NCBI GenBank assembly: GCA_951799425.1 | Contig: OX637410.1 | Span: 806,001 to 870,000 of the forward strand | Length of the DNA: 64,000 nucleotides | DNA from: Ilex aquifolium | Taxonomy: Eukaryota > Streptophyta > Magnoliopsida > Aquifoliales > Aquifoliaceae | Direction: 5' to 3' | Shown here: one piece after another, positions 1 to 10,281 of the stretch | Position numbering within the stretch: the stretch's first letter is position 1 | How the letters are laid out: each line of letters starts with the position of its first letter | Notes under the pieces: generated by a model | What the model was told of the DNA's origin: nothing | What the model saw: only the letters and a program-made list of their open reading frames with translations | Databases searched by the model: none | Made by a program: the position numbers and the translations under genes

Positions 1-930
1 TGATTGTCCTATCTCGAACCCTTTTTCCCAATGTTTGAAGTCACCGACTAAAGTTGCTAACTATTTTGATATTATTGAAATGTTTAAGCAGATGAAGATA
101 AACATTCCTCTCCTTGATGCTACCTAGAAAATACCCTCTTGTGCAAAGATATTGAAAGATTTATGTATTGTGAAGAGGAAGTTGAATGTGCACAAGTAGG
201 CATTCCTCACCGAGCAAGTGAGTTCCATCTTGAGGACCAACACCCCAACCAAGTTTAAGGATCCCGGCTGCCCTACCATTGCCATAACCATAGGGAATTG
301 CCGTGTGGAGCAAGCGTTGCTAGACTTGGAGGCAAGTGTCAACCTCTTACCCTTTTTGGTGTATCAACAATTGCAACTTGAGGAGTTGAAGCCAACCCCA
401 ATAAATCTTCAACTAGCGGATCAAAGTGTAAGAATACCAAGAGGAGTAGTTGAGGATTTTTTAGTCAAAGTGGACAAATTTTATTTTCCTGTTAACTTTA
501 TTGTACTCGACACTCACCTCGTTGCTAATCCTAGTTCACAGATTCCTGTCATATTAGGTAGGCCTTTCCTTGCTACTTCTAATGTCGTGATAAATTACAG
601 GAATGATCTAATGAAGCTTGCATTTGGAAACATGACAATGGATCTCAATGTGTTCAACCTTTGCAAGCAACCGGGGGATGATGAGGAAGTTCATGAGGTC
701 AATCAGATTGACACTTTGGTGGAGCATCACATGGATTTAATTTGCAATGCCAAGTTGGAGGAGGAAGAGTTTATGGAATATGCGGCATCGGAGAGTGTGC
801 AAGGTGTGGGGAATTGGACCCCAACATTTGAAAAACTTCCACTACAAGAAAAGAAGATTTATCCATCAACGGTCCAAACACCTTCTTTGGAGTTGAAGCC
901 ATTGCCATCTACACTAAAATATGCATTTTC
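1..930 (+). pseudogene. Ath-1 gag C-terminus and aspartic protease
   Basis: One reading frame runs from about base 62 with in-frame stops near 124 and 198, then is open from 218. The first part matches the gag-protease linker of the better preserved NA-1 and Ath-3 copies here (words MKINIPLLDA and FLTEQV). The retropepsin core follows: the active-site word is LLDLEAS where relatives here read LLDLGSS, so the glycine after the catalytic Asp-Leu is replaced by glutamate. The flap-side word VILGRPFLATSN is intact. An acidic linker rich in Glu follows before RT. Protease would process the Gag-Pol polyprotein in the virus-like particle. The Gly-to-Glu change and the stops indicate a non-functional copy. 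Confidence 0.8.
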
Positions 931-1740
931 AGGGGAGCACAAATCATTTCCAGTGGTGATAAGCTCTTCTTTGGAACCAAGGATGAAGGATGTGGTGAGA
1001 GATGAAGTGCTCAATCTACTTGATGTGGGCATTATTTTTGCAATTGCCGACAGTAACTGGGTTAGTCCTATGCAAGTAGTACCAAAGAAGTCGGGAGTTA
1101 CGGTAGTAGCAAATGAGGAGAATGAGTTGATTCCAACAAATGTGGTCACCAGTTGGAGACTTTGCATTGATTAGCGAAAACTTAACTCATGCACTCGAAA
1201 GGATCACTTTCCCTTGCCATTCCTTGATCAAATTTTGGAGATGGTAGCCGGGAATCTTTTCTATTGCTTCTTGGATGGCTAATCTGGCTACAATTAGATA
1301 GAGATTTCTTTTGAGGATCAAGAGAACACTACATTCACGTGGCCCTTTAGTACTTATGTCTATCGCCCAATGCCATTTGGTTTGTGCAATGCCCCGAGAA
1401 CCTTTCAAAGATGTATGATGGGGATCTTCAGTGACATGGTGGAGATTATAGTGGTGGTCTTTATGGATGATTTTTCAGTATTTGGGGACTCGTTTGGGGG
1501 ATGCTTGAAAAATTTGGAGAGAGTTCTAAAGAGATGTGAAGAGAAGAATTTGGTGCTTAATTGGGAAAAGTGCCACTTCATGGTAACACAAGGGATTGTG
1601 TTTGGACACATTATGTCCCCAAAGGGAATTGAAATCCAAAGTGGAAGATATTTCCAACCTACCCACTCCAAAGGTCGTCAAAAGATATCAGGTCGTTTCT
1701 TGGCCATACAGGTTTTTATCGTCGATTCATTAAGGATTTT
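931..1740 (+). pseudogene. Ath-1 reverse transcriptase, frameshifted
   Basis: The RT palm and fingers are recognisable: VVPKKSG, SWRLCID, FPLPFLDQ, MPFGLCNAP and the catalytic word VVFMDDFSVFG, the FMDD form of the YxDD box. Compared with Ath-3, roughly 50 residues just before the first of these words are missing by an in-frame deletion near 965. The frame is interrupted by stops near 1172, 1280 and 1296 and shifts after about 1640, so the thumb is out of frame. The RT would copy element RNA into cDNA. The catalytic Asp pair survives, but the protein cannot be made in full. Confidence 0.85.
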
Positions 1741-2245
1741 AGTGCATTGGCAAGACCATTGACCAATTTGCAAGCAAAGGATGTCCCATTAGTGTGGTCG
1801 AATGATTGTGAGGCATCTTTGAAAAAACTTAAAAGCATGCTTACTTCACCTCCAATCATGCGACCACCCAAGTGGGAATTACCATTTGAGCACATGTACG
1901 ACGGGAGTGATTACGCAGTCGGCGCAGTGCTAGGTCAAAGGGAAGACAAAAGACCATATGTAATATACAATACTAGCAAAACTCTAAATAAAGCACAAAT
2001 GAATTACACTACCACTGAAAAAAAGAGTTGCTAGCTGTAGTATTTGCATTGGATAAATTTAGGTCATACATAATTGGTTCGCCTATTGTAGTCTACACTT
2101 ATCACTCTGCTTTGAAGTATTTGATGTTTAAGTAGGACGCTAAACGAAGACTCATTAGGTGGATCCTCCTCCTTCAAGAATTCAACCTAATCATCAAGGA
2201 CAAAAAAGGAGTCGAGAATGTGGTGGCGGACCATTTGTCACGGCT
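1741..2245 (+). pseudogene. Ath-1 RNase H, frameshifted
   Basis: The region encodes the RNase H that follows RT in all Ty3/gypsy elements. Visible words are DGSDYAVGAVLGQ around the first catalytic Asp (Ath-3 reads CDASDYAVG), then the TTTEKK region. A frameshift near 2030 moves the rest ([26 protein letters not shown]) into another frame, and there is a stop near 2133. The last word marks the normal end of RNase H, and in this copy it is joined directly to the tail of integrase. Confidence 0.8.
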
Positions 2246-2720
2246 TGTCGAGATGGAGCACAAGGCATTTGTGCTAGTAGAGATGGAGCACAAGGCCTAT
2301 TGGGCCATAAAAACCTTGAATTTCAATTTGAGAATAGCTGGGGAACTTAGGAAGTTGGAGTTGAATGAATTGGATGAAATTCATAGAGATGCATATGAGA
2401 GCTCAAAAATTCACACAGAAAGGGAAAAAAATTTCCATGACAAATCTATTTTGAGAAAGACATTTGAGCCTGGCCAAAAAGTGCTCTTGTATAATTCTCA
2501 CATCTCCATTTTTCAAGGGAAACTCCGGTCACAATGGGATGGCCCCTACATTGTTAAGGTGGCCTACCCGAACAGAGCGGTGGACATAAAAAACCCCGAA
2601 GATGGTAAAACATTCAAGGTCAATGGCCAAAGGCTTATACCATTCTTCCAGGGTTTTGAAATTCAAACTGTGGAAGAGGAATTGGTGGATCCGGTCTATT
2701 CGGACCTTGTTGAGGCATAA
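2246..2720 (+). pseudogene. Ath-1 integrase C-terminal remnant with catalytic core deleted
   Basis: Directly after the RNase H word VADHLSRL the sequence jumps to the integrase C-terminal region ([14 protein letters not shown], then [22 protein letters not shown]). In Ath-3 the same two points are separated by about 960 bases holding the zinc-binding HHCC module and the DDE core, so this copy has lost its whole catalytic integrase. At the junction a 30-bp unit coding [10 protein letters not shown] / [10 protein letters not shown] occurs twice in tandem (2247-2306), which looks like a duplication made at the repair event. The ORF runs in frame to a stop at 2720. Confidence 0.8.
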
Positions 2721-2944
2721 CTATTCTAGTAGATATTAGTGTATAGTTGTTTTCTTTTATTCTTTAGTTTTCAAGTTAAATTTTTTACTTACTTTCATCT
2801 ATGTATAGTGTTTGTTCTTCACATTTGAAGATAGTGGTGTTTTTGTCAAAGCTCATTGTGAGGTGTTCTCTTACCCTTCTCATCTTTTTAAGTCCACCAT
2901 TGCATTCTATATCTTTTTGTTGCATTGAGGACAATCTTTAGTTC

Positions 2945-2966
2945 AAGTTGGGGGGTGAGGTGCACC
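2945..2966 (+). promoter_or_regulatory. Internal polypurine-tract-like site behind integrase (Ath-1)
   Basis: A 22-base purine-rich string with the core AAGTTGGGGGG lies 225 bases after the integrase stop and just before the env-like ORF. Its exact reverse complement is at 44489-44510 in NA-2, and shorter versions lie at the same relative place in Ath-3 (about 39741-39753) and NA-1 (about 22019-22032). It resembles the 3' PPT next to the LTR, so a second plus-strand priming site is one possible role (inference). The surrounding 2721-2982 is T-rich and has no gene. Confidence 0.5.
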
Positions 2967-2982
2967 ATTTGTAAGAGGGAAG

Positions 2983-3876
2983 GTGATGGAGGTTACCCTG
3001 GGGGTCATTGCAGATGCGTTACATTATGAGAGACCTCCTACCAACACTACAGTCTATCCTTACAACACCTATGGGAGGAAGTCACTTCAAGAATACGTAA
3101 GCTTGGTGTATAAGGACCCTGCACAATTTAAAGGAAAAATCCAAGTTGGGGCACTCAAACACTCGTATGGGGTAATGAACAAAGTGCCCCATTACAATTT
3201 GTTGCCTTGGGGTGTGGATAATACTCTGGGGGAGGAGAAGCTAGCTCTTCTCCATGTTTTTATGTCAGGCAAGAGGATTGATATTGCGTTTATGATTTGG
3301 GAAGTGATGAAGGAATATGCCCAGGCTAAGAAGCCAAAGGCGAGTCTTCCTTACGCCCACCTTGTAACGAAGATTTGCCGCCACAACAAAGTAAAGGGCA
3401 TCCCCACCGATGTGACTCTTCTACCAGAGTTTGGAGCCATAGACAAGTCCAGCAGCATGAAGAGGTCAGCCATGACGGGAGGGTCTGCTCAACGGGAAGA
3501 GAGAGTCAGACCACCGAGGGCTAAGTCACTTACAGTTGGACCTTCCACCTCCGCGCCACCCATTGCTGCCCCACCTCATATGGTCTTCCAGTGCCTTGAT
3601 GCGATCGAGGAACGGTTGGATGACTTCGGTAGGACTATGTAGCTGCTGAAGCTGATGGTCACTAGGATCTTTGAGAGGACCTTTCCAGGAGAGCCTCTCC
3701 TCGAGGTGCCACCACCTTCCACCTCCGGGCCATCCACTTCTACCCCCACGGGGTCGACTGTTGTAGAGGTGGAGGAGTCTGGTGACGAGGAGTCAGACGA
3801 TAAGGAGGGTGACGATGATGAGGGTGACGATGATGAGGGGCATGATAATGAGCCACGTGAGGACGCGGAGGAGTAG
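2983..3876 (+). pseudogene. Ath-1 env-like ORF (putative plant transposon protein domain)
   Basis: A 298-codon frame is interrupted only by one TAG at 3640-3642. The middle (HYNLLPWG, FMSGKRIDIAFMIW, YAHLVTKICR) matches the domain found behind integrase in Athila-type elements and named 'putative plant transposon protein' in domain databases; its function is unknown. A Pro/Ser/Thr-rich stretch follows, then a strongly acidic Asp/Glu tail (3775-3876). I see no signal peptide or convincing membrane segment. Compared with related proteins, whose N-terminal half resembles the remnant at 16643-17302, this copy lacks the N-terminal region, so the ATG at 2983 may not be the ancestral start. Calling it env-like rests on position in the element, not on sequence. 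Confidence 0.65.
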
Positions 3877-4203
3877 AGAGAGCTCACTCTCATTTTTGAT
3901 ATTTTTGGTTGATTGTACATAGTGGTTTAGTGGTAGTCGGCCTAATAGAAGAGTCTCTAGGATCATATGACATTTTTGTCTCAAGATCTTTGTACTTAAC
4001 CTCATGAAATTATGAATGAAAGAACCACATTTTGTTTGTTTCATTTTGCCCCAAGTTCATTTACATAATTGCATTATGATTTGAGTATTTTGTTGATCCA
4101 TGAATTATTTAACATGGATGGAATTTTTGTTTTTATGTAGCGTAGTTTGAAAATAAAGTTTGCTAGGGACTAGCAAAACTCAAGTTGGGGGGGGGGGGGG
4201 GTG
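3877..4203 (+). other. Ath-1 3' untranslated region with PPT-proximal hairpin and PPT
   Basis: No gene is seen. At 4159-4177 the sequence TTTGCTAGGGACTAGCAAA forms a perfect 8-bp stem with a GGA loop. Nine bases later comes the PPT, with a run of 15 G (4187-4201), and the LTR begins at 4204. The same hairpin sits before the PPT in Ath-2, NA-1 and NA-2 with compensatory substitutions. Confidence 0.7.
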
Positions 4204-5900
4204 TGATGATTATAGAATATTGCACATCATGCATCTCTATTGTACCCATATTACTTTTTTTAAGGTGAAAATTGGGGGAAATGGCTTCAAATTCACAATT
4301 AATGGATATTTGTGTGATTGTAGATAAAAAATATGTAGGGTCATGTGTAATACATCCCATCAAGTTCTCAAAGTCAATGGGGAAGAAGGGACCGCTTAAC
4401 AGATGCCTTGGGACCTCAAGGAACCAAGGAAATCTCAAAGTAGGACAAAACCTATTGATAAAAGGCAACTAAGACCTATCGGTAGAAGTCATTCAAAACC
4501 TACCGGTAGAAAATGTTACTGGAAATCTTATACCTCTGCCATGCAAAAATCTGCAGGTAGAAAAGCTTACTAGAAAAAACCTACCGATAGGTTTTCTACG
4601 TTCTACTGGTAGGTTTTACCTAGATCTGCCAGACACCTGTTCACACGACTCCACCTACTCCGGGGACCCACCTCTTATCCTCTAAATCATACCCTGACAT
4701 GTTTGACACCCCATGATACTCTCCTAACACCTAAAGTCAGATTTGAAATAAGAGAGAGGGGAGAAGCAAGAGAGAGAAGATGGGTGGTTGGGAAAGCATG
4801 GGAGGAGCATGCTTGGACTGATTTTGCTTGTTCAAGTGTCCAACCTCTCTCCAATCATTCCAATTAAGTTCACACATGCTAAGGGAGAGATGATGGATGA
4901 AATTGACAAGAATTACACCATTATTCAGATTTTACATGCTTTTAGAGAGAGAAGCTGCAAGGTTGAAGATCAAGTTTTAGAGAGAGAAAGTTGTGTTTTT
5001 ACATTTCCTTCACCATTTTCATTGTCGTAAGCTTTATTTTACTTGTAATCTTTCTTTCTTTCACTCTAAACTCTTTTATTCAAGTTGTAATCAAGCTTAG
5101 CTAAGTGTTCTAGCATTTTCATTTCTACATTTGGGTATTTTGTCTTCAATCTTTGTATTTTGGGTATGAATGAATTTGCTCTTGTAGTTTAAACCCTTTT
5201 ATGCATTAATAAAAGTTTCATGCTTCATTTCACTACCATGCTTCTTTACATTATGTTTGTTCTTTCCTTTACTATGAGTAGCTAGACTTTTAGATGGCTA
5301 ATCTAAGGGAAATTTCCTCTTGGATATGTGAAATCGACTCTCTTTCATTCTTCCTCGTAGTGTAAAGTATTTGGTTTGACTAGGTTGAGTGCGAACGTGG
5401 TTGTGGGCTCTTGATACACCATAGACTTGTCACGGGTTATGCTTTTTTCAAACGTAACCACATTAGTTCCTCACTTCCTACGAATCAATCAAATACCAAG
5501 ACACCATTGGTTGAATTAATTGAGTTGATTTGAAATTCCCATTGGATTGACCCCTATGGATTAGCCAATCTTGTTTTCTTGTATTTGTCTCAAAACACAA
5601 CTCACCAAAACCTAATTCACAAGACTTTCCAATTTTCATTTCTTTACAAATCACCCTTCAAAGCATTTGACATTTCCTTCCCTAAGGAGACGAGCTTGGA
5701 ATACCCTTCCAAGTAAAACACGACATTGCAAGTCTCTCTACGCTTCGAGAGCACTTTTGCACACACACATACGTTTTTGTCCACACACGATTTTTTCCAT
5801 TTCTTGCATTTGAACCTGAGGGAGAGTGACACTCACCAACTTTTATAAGCCATATACATACAATCCGGGCTCATGTTTGGAGATTAGGGAAAATGATTCA
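4204..5900 (+). repeat. Ath-1 3' LTR (about 1.7 kb)
   Basis: The LTR starts TGATGATTATAG right after the PPT; the starts of the other Athila-like LTRs here (TGATGAGAGC, TGATGAGCAC) are similar. Its U5 half matches the reverse of the NA-2 and NA-3 LTRs, including a conserved block near 5680-5725 (AAGGAGACGAGCTTGGAATA and following). It ends TGATTCA at 5900, where Tekay-like LTR sequence resumes. Small ORFs inside it are not genes. Confidence 0.75.
4476..4612. repeat. CTACCGGTAG palindrome cluster in the Ath-1 LTR
   Basis: A perfect 10-bp palindrome CTACCGGTAG lies at 4500-4509. One-base variants surround it: CTATCGGTAG near 4477, CTACCGATAG at 4581 and CTACTGGTAG at 4603. They lie about 270-410 bases into the LTR, probably in U3. 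The same palindrome recurs in Ath-2 and, importantly, in two Tekay-like LTRs. Confidence 0.8.
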
Positions 5901-6711
5901 AGCAAAAAATTTCATATGCCTTTGGATTGGGAGGTAGCCTATTTTGGAGATACCCTATTGAGCGTGGCACACCCTTTATGGGGATAACATTTCAGGTGCG
6001 GGACAAGTGCTAGTGAACGGCCCTCATATGGGACCTAGTTGAGAAGAAACCGACATGTGGCTTTGAGCTTGCATTTTGTAAAACAATGGTGTAAATTATT
6101 TTGGATTTGTAGTAGTGTTCAAATGGTTGTGTAATGAACCTTTATGGACTATATTTTGTGTAAAATTTGATGCTATGTGAGTTTGGATAAATGTTGTATG
6201 AGATTGGGTGAGTTGAAATTAAAAAAGGATTGAATTGGGAAAAAATTGGGCCTTGCTACCGGTAGCACGTTGATTATCTACTGGTAGCACAATTGTAGTG
6301 GGCAGCTACTGGTAGCTCGTTTCGCGGGCAGTGGGCTCAGCTACCGGTAGCTCGCTGATAGAAGGCTCAGCTACCGGTAGCAAGTACATGACCTACTAGT
6401 GGCTCCTCTAAAATTTTTAAAATTTCAAAATAACTTTGCCAAACGTGTTGGCCTTGAGCTCTTTTGTTCAAAGGATGTAAATGGAGTAAAATTAAGGAAA
6501 AATTAATGTATATTGGACCTTGGAATGGTCAAGTGATTGAAATGTATACAGGTTATGCATTTGGGAGTGCCCGGTACCAGAGGGACTCTGCAAAAACTCT
6601 GTGTTGGTTATGATGATGTAGTGTCTGGTTATGCGGCATTCACGGGTACTTTCGTTGGTTGATGGGTGATCAACGAGTTGACAAAGAACCCTTGGTTTTA
6701 GGGGCATCACA
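5901..6711 (+). repeat. Tek-A LTR, 3' part only
   Basis: The sequence matches the second half of the long Tek-A LTR at 51870-52419: the GTAGCCT...ACCCTATTGAGCGTGGC block near 5930-5970, the TTTCAGGTGCGGG word, and the end GTTGACAAAGAACCC...GGGGCATCACA. It is not followed by a tRNA-Met PBS, so it is a solo LTR whose first part lies before the Ath-1 insertion, outside the window. It sits inside the env-like region of Ath-2. Confidence 0.75.
6255..6381. repeat. GCTACCGGTAGC palindromes in the Tek-A LTR
   Basis: Perfect 12-bp palindromes GCTACCGGTAGC lie at 6255-6266, 6340-6351 and 6370-6381, with CTACTGGTAG variants at 6288 and 6306. The relative position in the LTR equals that of the CTACCGGTAG cluster in the other Tek-A LTR (26730-26898). 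In the Tek-A copies at 34465 and 50069 this position instead holds two copies of a CCCGG-containing repeat. Confidence 0.8.
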
Positions 6712-6756
6712 CTTGAGCTATAAGAGGCCTGAGCTCTCTAAGATTGACTATCCCAT

Positions 6757-7575
6757 GTGAATTTTGTAGCCAAAGACTCTTCTGAGTACACTAAGAAGAT
6801 GTATGAGAGGCTGATTACCATTTTGCTTAACAGAATCTTGCACTACAATGTGTACCCCAAGGGCTTTGAGAAGAAGCAAGGGATGCCAAAGATTGTGCTT
6901 TTACATGAGTTTATGGCAGGGTCTAGGATCGACATTACCTTGATGATTTGGGGTATGTTGAGAGACGACTGCATGACTAGCAGACTAAAGGGGAACATGC
7001 CCTTTGTTAATATGATTACCAAGCTCTGCTAGGGATTTGGGGTGAAAAAACTGGCATCCGACATCCTTCGACCTCCTGAGTTAGGCCCGATTAGTAGTGT
7101 AGGGGAGGGGAATAGGTCCATGATGTCAAAGGCGAATAGGTCTAAGAGTAAGAGCAAGGTTTCTCCTCCTACTGCTACTTATGCTACTGAGACTGTCCAT
7201 ACCTCTCTAGACATTGTGACCCAGATAGTGAGTAAGTTGGAGGAGAAGATAGGTGGTATTGAGAGTGAGGTGAGGGTGGCTAGGCATGCTTAAGAGAGGG
7301 TGGAATTGAAGTTGGACATGTGTGTGAGGATTTTGAAGAGGCTGTTTAAGGGGGTTTTCCCAGGAGAGACAATTCTAGGGGGGACTATAGCACCTGCTTC
7401 TACTTCTACTCCTACTCCTACTGCTGGGCCAGTGTCTGATCCTATACCTGCTACACCTCTTAGTGTAGCAATGGAGAGTAGTGAGGAGGAGAAACTTCTA
7501 AGGAGGAGGATAAAGATAATGAGGAAGGGGATGCTTCTGATTCTCAGTGATGGACTCTTGGACCTATTTCTTTAA
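6757..7575 (+). pseudogene. Ath-2 env-like ORF (putative plant transposon protein domain)
   Basis: A single frame of 273 codons is broken by two stops (7030-7032 and 7291-7293). It aligns with the Ath-1 env-like protein: HYNVYPKG against HYNLLPWG, FMAGSRIDITLMIWG against FMSGKRIDIAFMIWE, and in the C-terminal part LKRLFKGVFPGETIL against the FERTFPGEPLL word of Ath-1. A Pro/Thr-rich linker and a basic end replace the acidic tail of Ath-1. The N-terminus is cut by the Tek-A LTR ending at 6711. Two diverged copies with the same domain order support this being a real protein family carried by the lineage. Function unknown. Confidence 0.65.
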
Positions 7576-7833
7576 TTTTTATGTGTTTTTTTTAGTTTTT
7601 CTTGTCTAGTTAGTGTATAGGTGTTAGAAGAATCTTAGGTAGAAGGCTATACATTTTGTCTTTTTGTACCCAAAAGCACAACACAGATATATACATGAAG
7701 TCTTTTTTATTCCATTGGTGTGCCATTTATCCTTTAAGCATATGCATTTCAATTTGAAGATACTTGTTATGTGATGGAATATGATTTGGAATTTATAGTG
7801 TAATGTTAGGAATTTTATGTTTTTTTTCTTCAG

Positions 7834-7870
7834 TTTGTTAAGGGACTAGCAAAATCTAAGTTGAGGGGTA
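7834..7870 (+). promoter_or_regulatory. Ath-2 PPT-proximal hairpin and PPT
   Basis: TTTGTTA and TAGCAAA (7834-7840 and 7847-7853) pair around AGGGAC with one G-U wobble, followed by the PPT AAGTTGAGGGGTA and the LTR start TGATGAGAGC at 7871. The layout is the same as in Ath-1. Confidence 0.6.
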
Positions 7871-9309
7871 TGATGAGAGCATAATATTGCATATCACAGG
7901 CCTCATAGCATTCATATTGGCCATGCTAGTTTCTCAATTCCTTTGTTTTTGTTTAATTTTGTATTTTATGGAGAAAATTGGTGTTTGCAAGTGCACTAGT
8001 GTAAAAACAAGGTTTTACACATGTTTCAATGCTATGGAGGACTTAGGGGATGATTTAGGAGATCCAGGGGTCAAGCCAAGAGCAGTACAAGCGTAACTGA
8101 AGGAAAAGTCTGTTCTACCGGTAGGTCTTCTACTGGTTCAACTTGAGGCAAAAATCGTTTCTACTAGCAGAAGCTCATTCCTACCTGTAGAAGTAAAATA
8201 AAGACTTGTTCTACCGGTAGGTTTGAAACAGAATGGTGTTCTACCAATAGAAGAGAAGAGCAACCAGTTCATGCAAAACGGTGAACAGTTCTACTGGTAG
8301 GTCATTTTGTGCTTTCTACCAGTAGATTACTGTAATTTTGCTACGAAGACTCCTAAGGAAAGTAATATGCTGAGTTATTTTAAAGTCCATGATTGGTGGA
8401 TAAAAGAGAGTATTTTCAGCAGAGAATCTCCTATAAATACCCAAGCCTACCCAAGAAAGGGGGATCGGTTCTTTCATCGTACAATTCACTGCAACATGAC
8501 CTCTTCTCTCCTAGGGTTTAGAATTAGTTTTTCTTCTTGTAAGAGTTATTCTCCATTGTTTCAATTACAAGTTTTGTTCAAGTTCAAGTTCTTTAATTCT
8601 TGCAATGCTATTACTTTCAAGTCTTGCTTTGTGAACTTTTGCTCATATTTTCAATTCACGTTTTATCTGCTTTCAATTACAATGACGCTTTCTTCAATTG
8701 CTTTCATTTTTAATTTTATAATGAGTGAGTAGTTGTACTTCGATTTGATCGGATGAGGGAGTCTCACATGTGAATAGAGATGTTGACCCAGTTAGGGTTT
8801 TTCCAATGATTGAGTTATTTGAGTTTTTTGAATGATTAAAGTTGAAAACACTTTCGATATGTATATCTTCTTGTTTACCCGTAGACAGTTAAGTCTAGCA
8901 AAGGTAATTCTTGGAATCACTACAATCAAAGTGAATGTAATTCTTGCAAAATCAAATCAATTGATACATTTGTTATTTACAATTGGGTGTTAATCGAATA
9001 TTTTACGTTTGAGTGCATTTGAGTACAATCTCAAGTGAGTTATAGAAATTGGGTCAAAAATACATGTTCATGGTGAGATGAACTCTGCCGATTAACCAGT
9101 GTTTCCTTTAATTGTTAGTTCTTACACAATAATTTCTGCAACCAAATCCTCAAAAATTTAGAGTTTTTATTTTCTTTTTCCTATCACTCCTTGAACCAAT
9201 CATTTTTCTTGAGGAGATGACCTTGGTAACCAACCGAGTTACAAACGCGATAAATTTCCAATGCTTGGAAATTCTTTGATAATTTAACCCATTTCCAAGA
9301 GAGCAAGCA
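7871..9309 (+). repeat. Ath-2 LTR
   Basis: The start TGATGAGAGCATAATATTGC parallels NA-2. A TATA box (TATAAATA, 8432-8439) lies about 560 bases in. CTACCGGTAG palindromes at 8115-8124 and 8211-8220, with several one-base variants up to about 8330, lie upstream of it, in U3. The U5 block near 9205-9240 (GAGGAGATGACCTTGG) matches the other Athila-like LTRs. The right edge, where Copia LTR sequence begins, is set only to within tens of bases. The 141-aa ORF at 8307 is a chance ORF. Confidence 0.6.
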
Positions 9310-10155
9310 ACAGACCCTATTCTGATCCTATTAATAGAGGGTGTCTTCCATATTCTAGGTTAAGCCTCTTAAGAGTGTTTTCTACATATCAAAAAAATTG
9401 AGAGCTTGTGAGCAACCTTAGGACTCTAAATCCAAAAGGCTAAAACCCAGCTTGTGAGAAGAAGAACTTGCTTGGTTCTACCAAACCCACTTGAAGACAG
9501 TGCATATATTCTTGGATGCGTCCTAGGAGTGCTTGAGTTCTAAATGAACCGTGCGACGCGACGGTGAATTCAAGTGAGCTATCCATGACATAGGTGGGTG
9601 TATCCGGTGGAGAGATCTATTGAAGAAAATGAGTGTCTAACCATGGTATTTTTTGATATATAAGTCTCGAGTACTTGTAAATTGACTGTGGGATAGTAGA
9701 TTAGTGTTTGGTAAAGCTAAAGTGGTTCCTCGTGGTTTTTTCTAAGGAGAGTTTTCGCGGCCAGAAATCTGTTGTATTTACTATTGCTTTATTTGATACA
9801 CTTGTGATTTGTAGCACAAACGAACACTATGCCTTTTTGGTACGATTAATTGAGCATCTTATCAAACATAATGGTTTGGTAGTGTGTTGTCTTGGATTGG
9901 ATTATCGTGAGCGATTGAGTGTTAATCAGCAAAATTGATAGATTCATTACACCAATGATCATGGGTATTAAGGGTTTTTCTTGTTGAAGGGGTTCTCAAT
10001 TTTTAATTGATTAATTAATTTAAAAAGAGATAATTGTGGTAGTTCAATCAAAATTGAAATTAATCTATTCATCCCCGCTCTAGGTAGTATCCAAACCCAC
10101 ATGTGTAATCGTGAGGGGTGATTCATTCCACATCAACAAACAATTTGTCCTTACA
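9310..10155 (+). repeat. Copia LTR, R/U5 part
   Basis: The left end (about 9313-9440) matches the R region of the Copia LTR fragment at 29700-30215 (AGAGGGTGTCTTCCATATTC against AGAGGAATGCCTTCCAAACA). Together the two fragments cover most of one LTR: that one holds U3 with its TATA box, this one holds U5. The end TTACA abuts the PBS. No protein is supported. Confidence 0.6.
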
Positions 10156-10157
10156 AT

Positions 10158-10169
10158 TGGTATCAGAGC
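10158..10169 (+). other. Primer-binding site for initiator tRNA-Met (Copia)
   Basis: TGGTATCAGAGC is the complement of the 3' end of plant initiator tRNA-Met and lies two bases after the LTR end, as expected for minus-strand priming. Confidence 0.85.
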
Positions 10170-10281
10170 AGGTCTCCCTATAGGATTCAGTTAGACACAT
10201 TGTAGGCACACATCACATATTTGCTTACATACCTAGTTTTTGGATCCTTTGAGATTTAGTATAACTACAAGTTGGTTATTA

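Larger units (their letters stand above)
1..5900 (+). mobile_element. Ath-1: Athila-like Ty3/gypsy retrotransposon, 5' part outside the window
   Basis: Reading along the plus strand there is the end of gag, an aspartic protease, reverse transcriptase, RNase H, a shortened integrase, an env-like ORF, a polypurine tract and a 3' LTR. The protease, RT and integrase-tail motifs and the presence of an env-like ORF behind integrase are those of the Athila lineage. All coding parts carry stops or frameshifts, so the copy is dead. The bases following the LTR (5901 onward) are the interior of a Tekay-like LTR, so I infer that Ath-1 inserted into that LTR, with the other half lying before base 1. The 5' LTR is not in the window. 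Confidence 0.85.
6712..9309 (+). mobile_element. Ath-2: 3' end of an older Athila-like element
   Basis: Behind the Tek-A solo LTR an older Athila-like copy resumes: a decayed env-like ORF (6757-7575), a PPT-proximal hairpin and PPT (7834-7870), and an LTR starting at 7871. The rest of the element would lie before the window. More stops and weaker similarity than in Ath-1 suggest greater age. Confidence 0.7.

Noticed and set aside
4187..4201. Run of 15 G as a possible assembly artefact or G-quadruplex
   Set aside because: It sits exactly where the PPT is expected and needs no other explanation; run length may still be inaccurate.
8307..8732. 141-aa ORF
   Set aside because: Phe/Ser-rich peptide from T-rich LTR sequence spanning the TATA box of the Ath-2 LTR.
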